NCBI RefSeq assembly: GCF_000444995.1
Contig: NC_022041.1
Location: forward strand, 2,392,001 to 2,456,000
Length of the DNA: 64,000 nt
Direction: 5' to 3'
DNA from: Paracoccus aminophilus JCM 7686
GTDB lineage: Bacteria > Pseudomonadota > Alphaproteobacteria > Rhodobacterales > Rhodobacteraceae
Position 1 is the stretch's first letter, and every line of letters begins with the position of its first letter. The notes beneath the pieces are model-generated. The model searched no databases and was not told the origin of the DNA. It saw nothing but the letters and a program-made list of their open reading frames with translations. Below, one piece after another: positions 18,789 to 27,771 of this stretch. A program made the position numbers and the translations under genes.

Positions 18789-19576
18789 GCGCGCCTTTCG
18801 CCCAGATCGAGGCGCTGTCGGTGCGCTATCCGGGCGCGACGCGGCCCGCGCTCGACCGGCTGTCGCTGACCATTGCGCAGGGCGAAAGGCTCGCCGTGAT
18901 CGGGGAAAGCGGCTCTGGCAAAAGCACTTTCGCGCGGGCGCTGGCCGGGCTTTTGCCGCAGGGCAGCCGTCAGTCCGGCGAGATCCATTGGACGCCTGAG
19001 CGCCCGCGCCCCGGTGCGGGCTATGGCTATGTCTTCCAAGATCCCGGCGGCAGTCTGAACCCGGTCCTGTCGATCGGGACCCAGCTGGTCGAGGTCATCC
19101 GCACGCATCTGCGCCTCTCCCGCGCCGAGGCCCGCGACCGTGCCGAGGCGCTGCTCGCGCGTGTCCAACTGCCCGATCCGCAGGCCGCGCTGGCCCGCTA
19201 TCCGCATCAATTCTCGGGCGGGCAACGTCAACGCATCGCCATCGCTTTGGCGATTGCCGCCGGTCCCGCGCTGCTCATCGCCGATGAGGCGACCTCGGCG
19301 CTGGATATGCTGGTGCAGGCAGAGATCATGCGCCTCTTGGACGATCTCGTCCGCGAGATGGGGATGACGCTGATCTTCATCACCCATGACATGGCGCTGG
19401 CCGCCAGCCTCGCCGACCGGATCGCGGTCCTGCGCGATGCCCGGCTGGTCGAGACCGGCCCCGCGCGCCAGGTCATCGACGCTCCGCGCGAACCCTATAC
19501 GCGCGAACTGCTGGCCGCCCATGTCGATCTGCGCTCGCCGGTGCTGATCGGCCAGACCTCCGGAGGGCGGGAATGA
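18785..19576 (+). CDS. ABC transporter ATP-binding protein, DppD type
   Basis: 263-residue ABC ATPase: Walker [11 protein letters not shown]-loop in YVFQDPGGSLNPV, signature FSGGQRQRIAIALA, Walker B LLIADEATSALD, and H-loop FITHDMALA. It starts by ATGA overlap with the DppC-type gene. At 263 residues it is shorter than typical DppD (about 330) and ends soon after PREPYTRELLAAH, lacking the usual C-terminal extension. Together with the following ATPase it powers the importer. Confidence 0.9.
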   Translation: MSAPFAQIEALSVRYPGATRPALDRLSLTIAQGERLAVIGESGSGKSTFARALAGLLPQGSRQSGEIHWTPERPRPGAGYGYVFQDPGGSLNPVLSIGTQLVEVIRTHLRLSRAEARDRAEALLARVQLPDPQAALARYPHQFSGGQRQRIAIALAIAAGPALLIADEATSALDMLVQAEIMRLLDDLVREMGMTLIFITHDMALAASLADRIAVLRDARLVETGPARQVIDAPREPYTRELLAAHVDLRSPVLIGQTSGGRE

Positions 19577-20343
19577 ACCTTCTGAACGCCCAAGGCCTGT
19601 CCAAAACCTTTCCCGGCCCGCGTCCGGTCAAGGGGCTCGACAATGTCTCGATCTCGATTGCGGCGGGTGAGACGCTTGGCCTTGTCGGTCCCTCGGGATC
19701 GGGGAAATCGACGCTGGCGCGGGTGGTGGCGCGGCTGACACCGCCTGATCAGGGCGAGATCCGCTTTGCCGGGCAGGATTGGCTGGCGTTGAAAGGTGCC
19801 GCGCTGCGGCGCGCGCGGGCGGGGATGCAGATGGTCTTTCAAGACCCCGCCGCCGCCTTCCACCCCCGCGCAACTGTCGACGGGGCGATTGCCGAGGCCT
19901 TGCGCATCCACCGCATCGCGCCCCGCGCCGACTGGCCCGAGCGGATCGCCGCGCTTCTGGAGCAGGTCGGCCTGCCGCCCGATCTGACCCATCGCCGCCT
20001 GACCGAGATCTCGGGCGGGCAGCGTCAGCGCGTGGCTTTGGCCCGCGCCTTGGCCTGCGCACCCAAGCTCATCATTCTCGACGAGGCGGTCTCGGCGCTT
20101 GATGCCTCGGTGCGGGCGCGGATCGTCGAACTGCTGGTGCGGGTTCAAAATCAGACCGGGGTCGCTTATCTTTTCGTTTCCCATGATCTGGCCCTGATGC
20201 GCCAGATTGCCCATCGCACGGCGGTGATGGAGGCGGGCCGGATCATCGAGACCGGGCCGACGCTTGATTTGATCGCCGCGCCCCAAACCGAACTGACCCG
20301 GCGGCTGATCGCCGCCATCCCCGAACTGCACAAGGTGCCCTGA
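19573..20343 (+). CDS. ABC transporter ATP-binding protein, DppF type
   Basis: 256-residue second ATPase of the importer: Walker A GPSGSGKST, Q-loop MVFQDPAAAFHPRATV, signature ISGGQRQRVALARAL, Walker B IILDEAVSALDASV, H-loop FVSHDLALM. It overlaps the previous gene by ATGA. It is compact and lacks the long DppF-type C-terminal oligopeptide extension, as does its partner; the pair resembles NikD/NikE in size as well as trimmed peptide ATPases. Confidence 0.9.
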   Translation: MNLLNAQGLSKTFPGPRPVKGLDNVSISIAAGETLGLVGPSGSGKSTLARVVARLTPPDQGEIRFAGQDWLALKGAALRRARAGMQMVFQDPAAAFHPRATVDGAIAEALRIHRIAPRADWPERIAALLEQVGLPPDLTHRRLTEISGGQRQRVALARALACAPKLIILDEAVSALDASVRARIVELLVRVQNQTGVAYLFVSHDLALMRQIAHRTAVMEAGRIIETGPTLDLIAAPQTELTRRLIAAIPELHKVP

Positions 20344-21422
20344 TGCCCGACTGGTCCCCCCTTCCCGACGCGCCGCTCTTTCCGCCCGAGGGCTACGCGC
20401 CTTTGGCCGATGCGATTGCGGGACTGCTTGGGACGAAAAACGATGTCTTGCTGGTGCAGGGCGAGGCTGTGGTTGCCCTTGAGGCCGCCGCGAGCTCGCT
20501 TGGCCGCCCGGGGCTGCGCGCACTGAATATCGTGACGAGCCTTTATGGGCGCTGGTTTGGCGGCTGGCTGCGCCGCGCTGGGGCAGAGGTCGTCGATCTG
20601 ACCGCGCCCCCCGGCCTGCCGATCGGGCTTGAGGCGGTCGAGGCGGCTCTGGCTCAGGGAAAATTCGATCTGGTCGCGGTCGTCCATGCCGAATCCGCAA
20701 CCGGCATTCTGAACCCTCTCGCGGGGATTCTGGCGCTGGCGCAAGCGACAGGTGCGCTGACCGTGGTCGATGTCGTGGCCTCGCTTGGCGGCCATGCGGT
20801 CGAGGTCGATGATCTTGGCATCGACATTGCCGTGATGGGGCCGCAGAAATCGCTTGGCGGTCAGGCCGGGGTTTCGGCACTGTCGGTCTCGCCGCGGGCT
20901 TGGGCCGCGGTCCACCCGGGTGGCGAGGCGCCCTCGATCCTCTCGCTGGCCGATCAGAAAACGCTCTGGCTCGATCAGGGCCGCCACGCCCTGCCCGGCA
21001 CGCCTTCGGCGCTGGAATTCCACGCCCTTGCCGCGGCCCTCGACCGGGTCCGGGCAGAGGGGCTTTCCGCGATCGAGCGCCGCCATGCCCGCGCCGCGAA
21101 TGCCGCGCGCGCAGGGGTGCTGGCGCTCGTCGGGCGCAATTGGGTCGCCGAGGATCAGGCGTCCAATCTGGTGACCCCGCTGCCTGTGCCCGACAGCATG
21201 TCTGCCGACGATCTGCTGGCCGAGCTGCCCGAGGGCCATGCGCTAAGCGCTGGCGTCGGCCCCGCGGGCGACCGGCTTTTGCGGCTGAACCACACCGGCC
21301 CACGCGCAGCACTTGAGCCGGTGCTGAGCGATCTCAACGCCATCGCCCATGGGCTGCACCGGCTGGGCGTGCCCGCCGATCCCGGTCAGGCGCTTGGCGC
21401 GGCGGCAGAGGCCTTTGGCTGA
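20343..21422 (+). CDS. class V (PLP-dependent) aminotransferase
   Basis: 359-residue fold-type I PLP enzyme of the class V group (alanine-glyoxylate, serine-glyoxylate and 2-aminoethylphosphonate aminotransferase relatives). Visible landmarks are HAESATGILNPL, the PLP-binding aspartate in VVDVVASLGG and the Schiff-base lysine in MGPQKSLGG (about residue 167); these bind the cofactor. The start overlaps the last base of the upstream stop (TGATG), so it is translationally linked to the ABC importer. This suggests the imported compound carries an amino group removed in the cytoplasm, which is inference from context. The substrate could be an omega-amino acid, aminophosphonate or hydroxy amino acid. 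Confidence 0.85.
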   Translation: MPDWSPLPDAPLFPPEGYAPLADAIAGLLGTKNDVLLVQGEAVVALEAAASSLGRPGLRALNIVTSLYGRWFGGWLRRAGAEVVDLTAPPGLPIGLEAVEAALAQGKFDLVAVVHAESATGILNPLAGILALAQATGALTVVDVVASLGGHAVEVDDLGIDIAVMGPQKSLGGQAGVSALSVSPRAWAAVHPGGEAPSILSLADQKTLWLDQGRHALPGTPSALEFHALAAALDRVRAEGLSAIERRHARAANAARAGVLALVGRNWVAEDQASNLVTPLPVPDSMSADDLLAELPEGHALSAGVGPAGDRLLRLNHTGPRAALEPVLSDLNAIAHGLHRLGVPADPGQALGAAAEAFG

Positions 21423-21423
21423 G

Positions 21424-22167
21424 ATGCTCTTTCCGCGCGCGATCATCTTCGACCTCGACGACACTTTGCTGACCGCCTATCGCACACCGGAAAAGACTTG
21501 GGGCGCGATCATCGCCGAACATGCCGAGGCTCTGGGCGAGCATGACAGCCGCTGGGTCACGGCTGAGGTGCTGGCCCGCGTGCTCGACTTTCTCGCCGAG
21601 GAAGAGCACCGCAAACTTTGGCGGCTCGAGGGTGACGAGACGCGGCGCCGGGTCGTGCGCTCGGCCTTTCACCGGCTCAATCTGCAACGCCCGCCCTCCT
21701 CCGAGCCCTTGCATGGCGTCGATGCCGACCGCATTGCCGACCGCTTCGAAAGCTTCCTCGAAGAGACGATCACGCTGAAACCCGACGCCCATGAGATGCT
21801 CGACGCGCTTGGCGCACTGGGGATCCGGCTGGGTCTGTTGACCAATGGCTCGGGGCCGCGCCAGCGCGGTAAAATCGCGCGGTTCGACCTCGCCCGCCAT
21901 TTCGCGGCGATCCAGATCGAAGAGGAATTCGGCGAAGGCAAGCCCGACCCCCGCGTCTATGAAGCCATTTTGTCGGATCTGGAGAGCCCGGCACAGGACA
22001 GCTGGATGATCGGCGATGATCCGAATTGGGATATTGCCGCGCCAAAGGCTCTGGGTCTGGCCACGGTCTTTTATTCCGAAGATCCCACCGCCCCGACCCC
22101 GCCCGAGGCCGATGCGCGGGTCGCCAGCCTGAGCGCGATCTTGCCCTTGGTGCGCGCCGCCGCCTGA
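21424..22167 (+). CDS. HAD-superfamily hydrolase (Gph/YjjG-like phosphatase)
   Basis: 247-residue haloacid-dehalogenase fold hydrolase. Motif I is IIFDLDDTLL (residues 7-16, nucleophile Asp), motif II LLTNGSG, motif III the lysine in EFGEGKPDPRVY, and motif IV MIGDDPNWDI. A helical cap lies between motifs I and II (C1 type). It most resembles small-molecule phosphatases. It is not a phosphonoacetaldehyde hydrolase, whose motif I differs. The start at 21424 is one base after the aminotransferase stop, so it is the last gene of the importer operon and may act on the same pathway. Confidence 0.85.
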   Translation: MLFPRAIIFDLDDTLLTAYRTPEKTWGAIIAEHAEALGEHDSRWVTAEVLARVLDFLAEEEHRKLWRLEGDETRRRVVRSAFHRLNLQRPPSSEPLHGVDADRIADRFESFLEETITLKPDAHEMLDALGALGIRLGLLTNGSGPRQRGKIARFDLARHFAAIQIEEEFGEGKPDPRVYEAILSDLESPAQDSWMIGDDPNWDIAAPKALGLATVFYSEDPTAPTPPEADARVASLSAILPLVRAAA

Positions 22168-22454
22168 GCGCGCTCTGCCCGCCACCAACGCGCGACCGTC
22201 AGGGCACCCCCTCGCCTCTCTCGGGCAAAGAATCGAACGCTTGCTTTCCCTAAGGGCAGCCTTCACAAAGCCCGCTCGCGCCTCCTGCGGCAAATGCGCG
22301 CCTTCGGGCGATTTGCAGTCCTTGCCCCTCTCTTTTTCGTCATTTTGCGTGATGGAACCCGCCATTTTAACGAAACCAACGCTCACGCTACTTGACCCGT
22401 GGCGCGGATTGGGTTGCATCAGAGAGAGAAGAAACTTCAGACCTGGGAGGCCTT

Positions 22455-24059
22455 ATGTCTTTTCTCTCGAAGCGGTTCCTCGCGACCACCGCTCTGGCCG
22501 TGATGGCCGCTGCGCCGCTCCACGCCAAAACCTTCGTTTATTGCTCGGAAGGCTCGCCCGAGGGCTTTGATCCCGCGCCCTATACCGCCGGCACGACCTT
22601 CGATGCCTCGGCCCATGCCGTTTATAACCGTCTGGCCCAGTTCAAGCCCGGCACGACCGAGGTCGAGCCCGCTCTGGCGGAAAGCTGGGACGTGTCCGAA
22701 GATGGCAAGGAATACACCTTCCATCTGCGCAAGGGCGTGAAATTCCAGTCGAATGACAAATTCACCCCGACCCGCGACTTCAATGCCGATGACGTGATCT
22801 TCAGCTTTGAGCGTCAGGGCAAGGCCGATAACCCGTGGCATGAATATATTCCGGGCCTGACCTTCGAGTATTACAGCTCGATGGAAATGGACAAGCTCAT
22901 CAAGAGCATCGAGAAAATCGACGACAACACCGTCAAATTCACGCTGAACCAGCCTGAAGCGCCCTTCATGGCCAATATCGCCATGCCCTTCCTGTCGATC
23001 GTGTCGAAAGAATATGCCGATACGCTTGAAAAGGCCGGGACCAAGGAAGATCTGAACAACGCGCCGATCGGCACGGGCCCGTTCAAATTCGTCGCCTATC
23101 AGAAAGATGCGGTCATCCGCTATCAGAAGAACGCCGATTACTGGGGCGAAGCGCCGAAGATCGACGATCTCGTGTTTGCAATCACGCCCGATGCCGCCGT
23201 GCGTCTGCAAAAGCTCAAGGCCAATGAATGCCAGCTGATGCCCTTCCCGGCACCCGCCGACATCGCCGCGATCAAGGCCGATCCGAACCTCAAACTGGAC
23301 GAACAAGCCGGTCTGAACGTCGGCTATCTCGCCTATAACACCACGATCGCGCCCTTCGACAAGCCGGAAGTCCGCAAGGCGCTGAACATGGCGATGGACA
23401 AGAAAGCGCTGGTCGAAGCGGTTTATCAGGGCTCGGGCGAAGTCGCCAAGAACCCGATCCCGCCGACCATGTGGAGCTATAACGACGCGATCAAGGACGA
23501 CGAATACAACCCCGAAGCCGCGAAAAAGCTGCTCGAGGAAGCAGGCGTCAAGGATCTCTCGATGGAGATCTGGGCGATGCCGGTGCAGCGTCCCTATATG
23601 CCGAACGCCCGTCGTGCGGCCGAGATGATGCAGGCCGATTTCGCCAAGATCGGCGTCAAGGTCGAGATCGTCTCCTATGAATGGGGCGAGTATCTCAAGA
23701 AGTCGATGGACCCGACCCGCAAGGGCGCGGTGATCTTGGGCTGGACCGGCGACAATGGCGACCCGGACAACTTCCTCTCGGTTCTGCTCTCCTGCGCGGC
23801 GGCCAATGATGCCGGTGCGAACCGCGCCTTCTGGTGCAACAAGGAGTTCTCGGATCTGCTGGCCAAAGCCAAGGTCGCCAATGATCACGACGAGCGTGTG
23901 AAGCTTTACGAAGAGGCTCAGGTCATCTTCAAGGATCAGGCGCCTTGGGCCACGCTGGCTCACTCGACCCAATATGTCCCGATGGCGAAGAACGTGACGG
24001 GCTTTGTGCAGTCTCCGCTTGGCGACTACGCTTTCGATAATGTAGATCTCACTGAATAA
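22455..24059 (+). CDS. dppA: dipeptide ABC transporter substrate-binding protein DppA
   Basis: 534-residue periplasmic binding protein. A Sec signal peptide ([19 protein letters not shown], cleavage near PLHA-KT) is followed by [15 protein letters not shown] and [16 protein letters not shown], an N-terminus close to E. coli Dpp[20 protein letters not shown] and [21 protein letters not shown], with two conserved cysteines, also match. It binds dipeptides, and heme or ALA in some bacteria. TGGGAGG precedes the start. A TTGACC at 22392-22397 could be a -35 element but has no clear -10. A stem-loop separates it from dppB, which would favour excess binding protein. Confidence 0.92.
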   Translation: MSFLSKRFLATTALAVMAAAPLHAKTFVYCSEGSPEGFDPAPYTAGTTFDASAHAVYNRLAQFKPGTTEVEPALAESWDVSEDGKEYTFHLRKGVKFQSNDKFTPTRDFNADDVIFSFERQGKADNPWHEYIPGLTFEYYSSMEMDKLIKSIEKIDDNTVKFTLNQPEAPFMANIAMPFLSIVSKEYADTLEKAGTKEDLNNAPIGTGPFKFVAYQKDAVIRYQKNADYWGEAPKIDDLVFAITPDAAVRLQKLKANECQLMPFPAPADIAAIKADPNLKLDEQAGLNVGYLAYNTTIAPFDKPEVRKALNMAMDKKALVEAVYQGSGEVAKNPIPPTMWSYNDAIKDDEYNPEAAKKLLEEAGVKDLSMEIWAMPVQRPYMPNARRAAEMMQADFAKIGVKVEIVSYEWGEYLKKSMDPTRKGAVILGWTGDNGDPDNFLSVLLSCAAANDAGANRAFWCNKEFSDLLAKAKVANDHDERVKLYEEAQVIFKDQAPWATLAHSTQYVPMAKNVTGFVQSPLGDYAFDNVDLTE

Positions 24060-24086
24060 CAGACGAAATCGACATTTACACTGAAC

Positions 24087-24120
24087 GGGCCGCGCGAGGG
24101 AGTCCCCCTTTGCGCGGCCC
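24087..24120 (+). terminator. intercistronic stem-loop after dppA
   Basis: GGGCCGCGC (24087-24095) pairs with GCGCGGCCC (24112-24120), with inner GGG/CCC pairing. There is no U-tract. In ABC operons such hairpins after the binding-protein gene typically attenuate transcription or block 3' decay, leaving more binding protein than permease. Confidence 0.6.
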
Positions 24121-24136
24121 ATCGGGCTAGGGTTCG

Positions 24137-25144
24137 ATGCTCACATTCATCCTCAAGAAAATCCTCTATCTGATCCCGACCTTTCTCGGGATTACGATTG
24201 TCGCTTTCGGTTTCATCCGGCTGTTGCCCGGCGATCCCGTCCTGCTGATGGCCGGCGAACGCGGCGTCTCGGCCGAGCGTTACGCGGTGATTTCGGCACA
24301 ACTCGGCTATGACAAGCCGATCTGGCAGCAATATCTGCTCTATCTGAACAACCTCTTCCACGGCGATTTCGGCAATTCGCTTGTCACGAAAAAGCCGGTC
24401 CTGACCGAGTTTTTCGCGCTCTTTCCCGCCACGATCGAGCTTGGTCTGGTCGCGATCATCCTCGCGACGGCGATTGGCGTGCCGATTGGCGTGATCGCGG
24501 CGATCAAGCGCGGCTCGTGGTTTGACCAGCTGTCGATGACCGGGGCGCTGATCGGCTTTTCGATGCCGATCTTCTGGTGGGGGCTGCTGCTCATCATCTT
24601 CTTCTCGGGCACGCTTGGCTGGACCCCGGTGTCGGGGCGCATCTCGCTGATGTATTTCTTCCCGCCCGTGACCGGCTTCATGCTGATCGACAGCGTGCTG
24701 TCGGGCCAGAAAGGCGCCTTCGCCTCGGCGGTCAGACACCTGATCCTGCCCTCTGTGGTGTTGGCCACGATCCCGCTTGCGGTGATCGCGCGCCAGACGC
24801 GCTCGGCCATGCTCGAAGTCATGGGCGAGGATTATGTCCGCACCGCCAAGGCCAAGGGCCTGAGCCCGACCCGTGTGATCGGCGTCCATGCTTTGCGCAA
24901 TGCGATGATCCCGGTCATCACCACCATCGGCCTGCAAATCGGCGTGCTGATGGCGGGCGCGATCCTGACCGAGACGATTTTCTCTTGGCCGGGGATCGGC
25001 AAATGGATGATCGACTCGATCTCGCGGCGTGACTATCCGGTCGTGCAATCAGGCCTTCTGCTGATCGCCGCCATCGTGATGATCGTGAACCTGATCGTCG
25101 ACCTGACCTATGGTCTCATCAACCCGAGGATCCGGCACAAATGA
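24137..25144 (+). CDS. dppB: dipeptide ABC transporter permease DppB
   Basis: 335-residue inner-membrane permease with six hydrophobic segments. The N-terminal FILKKILYLIPTFLGITI, the GDFGNSLVTKKPVL loop and the EAA loop EVMGEDYVRTAKAKGLSPTRVIGVHALRNAMIP are close to DppB. It forms the translocation pore with DppC. It is the second gene of the dpp operon, 77 bases after dppA, and overlaps dppC by ATGA. Confidence 0.93.
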   Translation: MLTFILKKILYLIPTFLGITIVAFGFIRLLPGDPVLLMAGERGVSAERYAVISAQLGYDKPIWQQYLLYLNNLFHGDFGNSLVTKKPVLTEFFALFPATIELGLVAIILATAIGVPIGVIAAIKRGSWFDQLSMTGALIGFSMPIFWWGLLLIIFFSGTLGWTPVSGRISLMYFFPPVTGFMLIDSVLSGQKGAFASAVRHLILPSVVLATIPLAVIARQTRSAMLEVMGEDYVRTAKAKGLSPTRVIGVHALRNAMIPVITTIGLQIGVLMAGAILTETIFSWPGIGKWMIDSISRRDYPVVQSGLLLIAAIVMIVNLIVDLTYGLINPRIRHK

Positions 25145-26043
25145 CCGACGCAACCGTCAAAATCTCGGACAGCGCGATCCGTCGCCGGATGCTCAAGGAG
25201 TTCTGGTTCTACTTCAGCCAGAACCGGGGCGCGGTGGCGGGGCTTGTCGTCTTTGTCCTTCTCGTCCTGACCGCAGTCTTCGCCTCGGTCATCGCCCCCC
25301 ATGACCCGACCCAGCAATATCGCGACGCGCTCCTCGTGCCGCCGATCTGGCAAGAGGGTGGTCGCGCGGGCTTCCTGCTCGGCACCGATGCGGTCGGACG
25401 TGATATCCTGTCGCGGCTGATCTATGGCGCGCAATATTCGCTCTTTATCGGCATCGTCGTTGTGGCCATCGCCCTGACCGGCGGCATCATCATCGGCCTG
25501 ATCGCGGGCTTCTTCGGCGGCTGGGTCGATAACGTCATCATGCGCGTCATGGATGTCGTTCTGGCCTTCCCCTCGCTCTTGCTGGCGCTGGTGCTGGTCG
25601 CGGTGCTTGGCCCGGGCCTGACCAATGCGATGATCGCCATCGCCATCGTCTACCAGCCCCATTTCGCCCGCCTCACCCGCGCGGCGGTGATGGGCGAGCG
25701 CGAGCGCGAATATGTCGCGGCGGCGCGTGTCGCGGGCGCGGGCAATCTGCGGCTGATGTTCAAAACCATCCTGCCGAACTGCCTCGCCCCCCTGATCGTT
25801 CAGGCGACGCTCTCCTTCTCCTCGGCGGTGCTCGACTCGGCGGCTCTGGGCTTTCTCGGCATGGGCGCCCAGCCCCCGGCCTCGGAATGGGGCACCATGT
25901 TGGCCGAGGCGCGTGAATTCATCCTGCGCGCCTGGTGGGTCGTCACTTTGCCCGGCCTCGCCATCCTGATCTCGGTTCTCGCGATCAACCTGATGGGCGA
26001 CGGGCTGCGCGACGCGCTTGACCCGAAACTGAAGCGGAGCTGA
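25141..26043 (+). CDS. dppC: dipeptide ABC transporter permease DppC
   Basis: 300-residue permease. The N-terminal cytoplasmic stretch includes LKEFWFYFSQNRGAVAGL, followed by LLGTDAVGRDILSRLIYGAQYSL, the DppC hallmark, and the EAA loop EREYVAAARVAGAGNLRLMFK. The length and six-segment topology fit the family. It starts by ATGA overlap with dppB and is followed after four bases by dppD. Confidence 0.93.
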   Translation: MTDATVKISDSAIRRRMLKEFWFYFSQNRGAVAGLVVFVLLVLTAVFASVIAPHDPTQQYRDALLVPPIWQEGGRAGFLLGTDAVGRDILSRLIYGAQYSLFIGIVVVAIALTGGIIIGLIAGFFGGWVDNVIMRVMDVVLAFPSLLLALVLVAVLGPGLTNAMIAIAIVYQPHFARLTRAAVMGEREREYVAAARVAGAGNLRLMFKTILPNCLAPLIVQATLSFSSAVLDSAALGFLGMGAQPPASEWGTMLAEAREFILRAWWVVTLPGLAILISVLAINLMGDGLRDALDPKLKRS

Positions 26044-26047
26044 GGAT

Positions 26048-26890
26048 ATGGCACTTCTTTCCATCAGAAACCTCACCGTCCGCTTCGCGACCTCGACCGG
26101 TAGCTTCACTGCGGTCGACGGGATCGACGTGACTGTGGACAAGGGCGATGTGCTGGCCATCGTCGGCGAGTCGGGCTCGGGCAAATCGGTCTCGATGTTG
26201 GCGGTGATGGGGCTCTTGCCCGACACCGCCACCGTCACCGCCGATGAGATGCGCTTCGACGGCCGCGATCTTCTCAAGCTCTCCCCCAAAGAGCGGCGCA
26301 AGATCATCGGGCGAGAGATCACCATGATCTTCCAGGAACCGATCGCCTCGCTCAACCCCTCCTTCACGGCGGGTTATCAGATCGAGGAAGTCCTGCGCTT
26401 CAACGCGGGCCTCGACCGCCGCGCCGCCCGCGCCCGCGCGCTCGAGCTCTTCCGCCAGGTCGGCCTGCCCGACCCCGAGCAAAAGCTCAAAGCCTATCCG
26501 CATCAGATGTCGGGCGGACAATGCCAGCGCGTGATGATCGCCATGGCCATCGCGACCGAGCCGCGCCTGCTCATCGCCGATGAACCGACCACCGCGCTCG
26601 ACGTGACCGTGCAAAAGCAGATCCTCGATCTGCTGACCGAGATTCAGGAACGCTCGGGCATGGCGCTGATCCTGATCACCCATGACATGGGCGTGGTCGC
26701 GGAAACCGCCGATCGCGTCGCCGTCCAGTACAAGGGCCATAAAATGGAAGAGGCCGATGTGCTGACGCTCTTTGAAAACCCGCAAAACCCCTATACCCGC
26801 GCGCTGCTTTCGGCCCTGCCGGAAAACGCGACCGGAGACCGCCTGCCGACGGTCGCGGACTTCATGGCCAAACCGGAGGTCCGCCCATGA
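26048..26890 (+). CDS. dppD: dipeptide ABC transporter ATP-binding protein DppD
   Basis: 280-residue ABC ATPase: Walker [11 protein letters not shown]-loop [13 protein letters not shown], signature [14 protein letters not shown], Walker [17 protein letters not shown]-loop [15 protein letters not shown]. The C-terminal part ([15 protein letters not shown], then GDRLPTV) is the oligopeptide/dipeptide transporter extension, though shorter than in E. coli. The second letter of the LSGGQ motif and the C in SGGQC are ordinary variants. It is coupled by ATGA to dppF. Confidence 0.92.
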   Translation: MALLSIRNLTVRFATSTGSFTAVDGIDVTVDKGDVLAIVGESGSGKSVSMLAVMGLLPDTATVTADEMRFDGRDLLKLSPKERRKIIGREITMIFQEPIASLNPSFTAGYQIEEVLRFNAGLDRRAARARALELFRQVGLPDPEQKLKAYPHQMSGGQCQRVMIAMAIATEPRLLIADEPTTALDVTVQKQILDLLTEIQERSGMALILITHDMGVVAETADRVAVQYKGHKMEEADVLTLFENPQNPYTRALLSALPENATGDRLPTVADFMAKPEVRP

Positions 26891-27732
26891 GCGTCGTCGA
26901 AGCCCATAACCTCGTGCGCGACTATCTCATCCCCGGCTCGATGATGCGCGCGGCCAAGACGGTGCGCGCGGTCAAAGGGATCAGCTTCTCGGTCGAGCGC
27001 GGCCAAACGCTCGCCATCGTCGGCGAATCCGGTTCGGGCAAATCGACCCTCGCCCGGATCGTCGCGCTGATCGACCCGGCCTCGGGCGGCGAGATCCGCA
27101 TCGAGGGCAAAGCCGTCGACATCTCGAAACACCGCCCCGACCGCGAGATGCGCTCGAAGGTGCAGATGGTCTTCCAAAACCCCTATGGCAGCCTCAACCC
27201 GCGCCAGAAAATCGGCGATGTGCTGATGGAGCCGCTTCTCCTGAACACAAATACCCCCGCCGCGGAGCGGCGCGAGCGGGCAGAAGCGATGCTGGTGAAG
27301 GTTGGGCTCGGGCCCGAGCATTTCAACCGCTATCCGCATATGTTCTCGGGCGGCCAGCGCCAGCGCATTGCGATTGCGCGGGCCTTGATGCTCAACCCGA
27401 CGCTGCTGGTGCTTGATGAGCCGGTCTCGGCGCTCGATCTTTCGGTTCAGGCGCAGGTGCTGAACCTGCTGGCCGATCTGCAAGATGAGTTCAACCTCGC
27501 CTATGTCTTCATCAGCCATGACCTCTCGGTCGTGCGCTATATCGCCGATGATGTCCTGGTGATGCACAAGGGCGAAGCAGTGGAACAGGGCAGTCGCGAA
27601 GAGGTCTTCGCCGATCCCAAGCACCCCTATACGCGCGAGCTCTTCGCCGCGACCCCGGTCACCGATATCGAGGCGATCCGCAAACGGGTCGCCGCGCGCG
27701 CCGCTGCGCGGGCCCTGGCGGCAGAGGTTTGA
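26887..27732 (+). CDS. dppF: dipeptide ABC transporter ATP-binding protein DppF
   Basis: 281-residue ATPase. Its N-terminus has the DppF/OppF-type insertion before the P-loop (DYLIPGSMMRAAKTVRAVKG). Walker A is GESGSGKST, the Q-loop VFQNPYGSLNPRQ, the signature FSGGQRQRIAIARAL, Walker B LLVLDEPVSALDLSV, and the H-loop FISHDLSVVRYIADDV. It is the last gene of dppABCDF and is followed five bases later by a strong hairpin. Confidence 0.93.
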   Translation: MSVVEAHNLVRDYLIPGSMMRAAKTVRAVKGISFSVERGQTLAIVGESGSGKSTLARIVALIDPASGGEIRIEGKAVDISKHRPDREMRSKVQMVFQNPYGSLNPRQKIGDVLMEPLLLNTNTPAAERRERAEAMLVKVGLGPEHFNRYPHMFSGGQRQRIAIARALMLNPTLLVLDEPVSALDLSVQAQVLNLLADLQDEFNLAYVFISHDLSVVRYIADDVLVMHKGEAVEQGSREEVFADPKHPYTRELFAATPVTDIEAIRKRVAARAAARALAAEV

Positions 27733-27736
27733 TCCT

Positions 27737-27761
27737 GTTCCGGGCGGTCTCCGCCCGGAAC
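27737..27761. terminator. strong hairpin between convergent dppF and symporter genes
   Basis: Perfect 11-bp stem GTTCCGGGCGG (27737-27747), loop TCT, CCGCCCGGAAC (27751-27761). There is no long T-run on either side, but position and stability make it the probable bidirectional terminator for dppF and the symporter gene, whose stop is at 27772. Confidence 0.7.
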
Positions 27762-27771
27762 TCTGACGCCC

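Noticed and set aside
20343..22167. Reading the aminotransferase and HAD pair as PhnW/PhnX for 2-aminoethylphosphonate.
   Set aside because: The HAD motif I is DLDDTLL with a typical small-phosphatase layout, unlike phosphonoacetaldehyde hydrolase; the idea is not supported for the second enzyme.
22437..24122. 561-codon minus-strand open frame opposite dppA.
   Set aside because: dppA is certain; the antisense product is a shadow composition.
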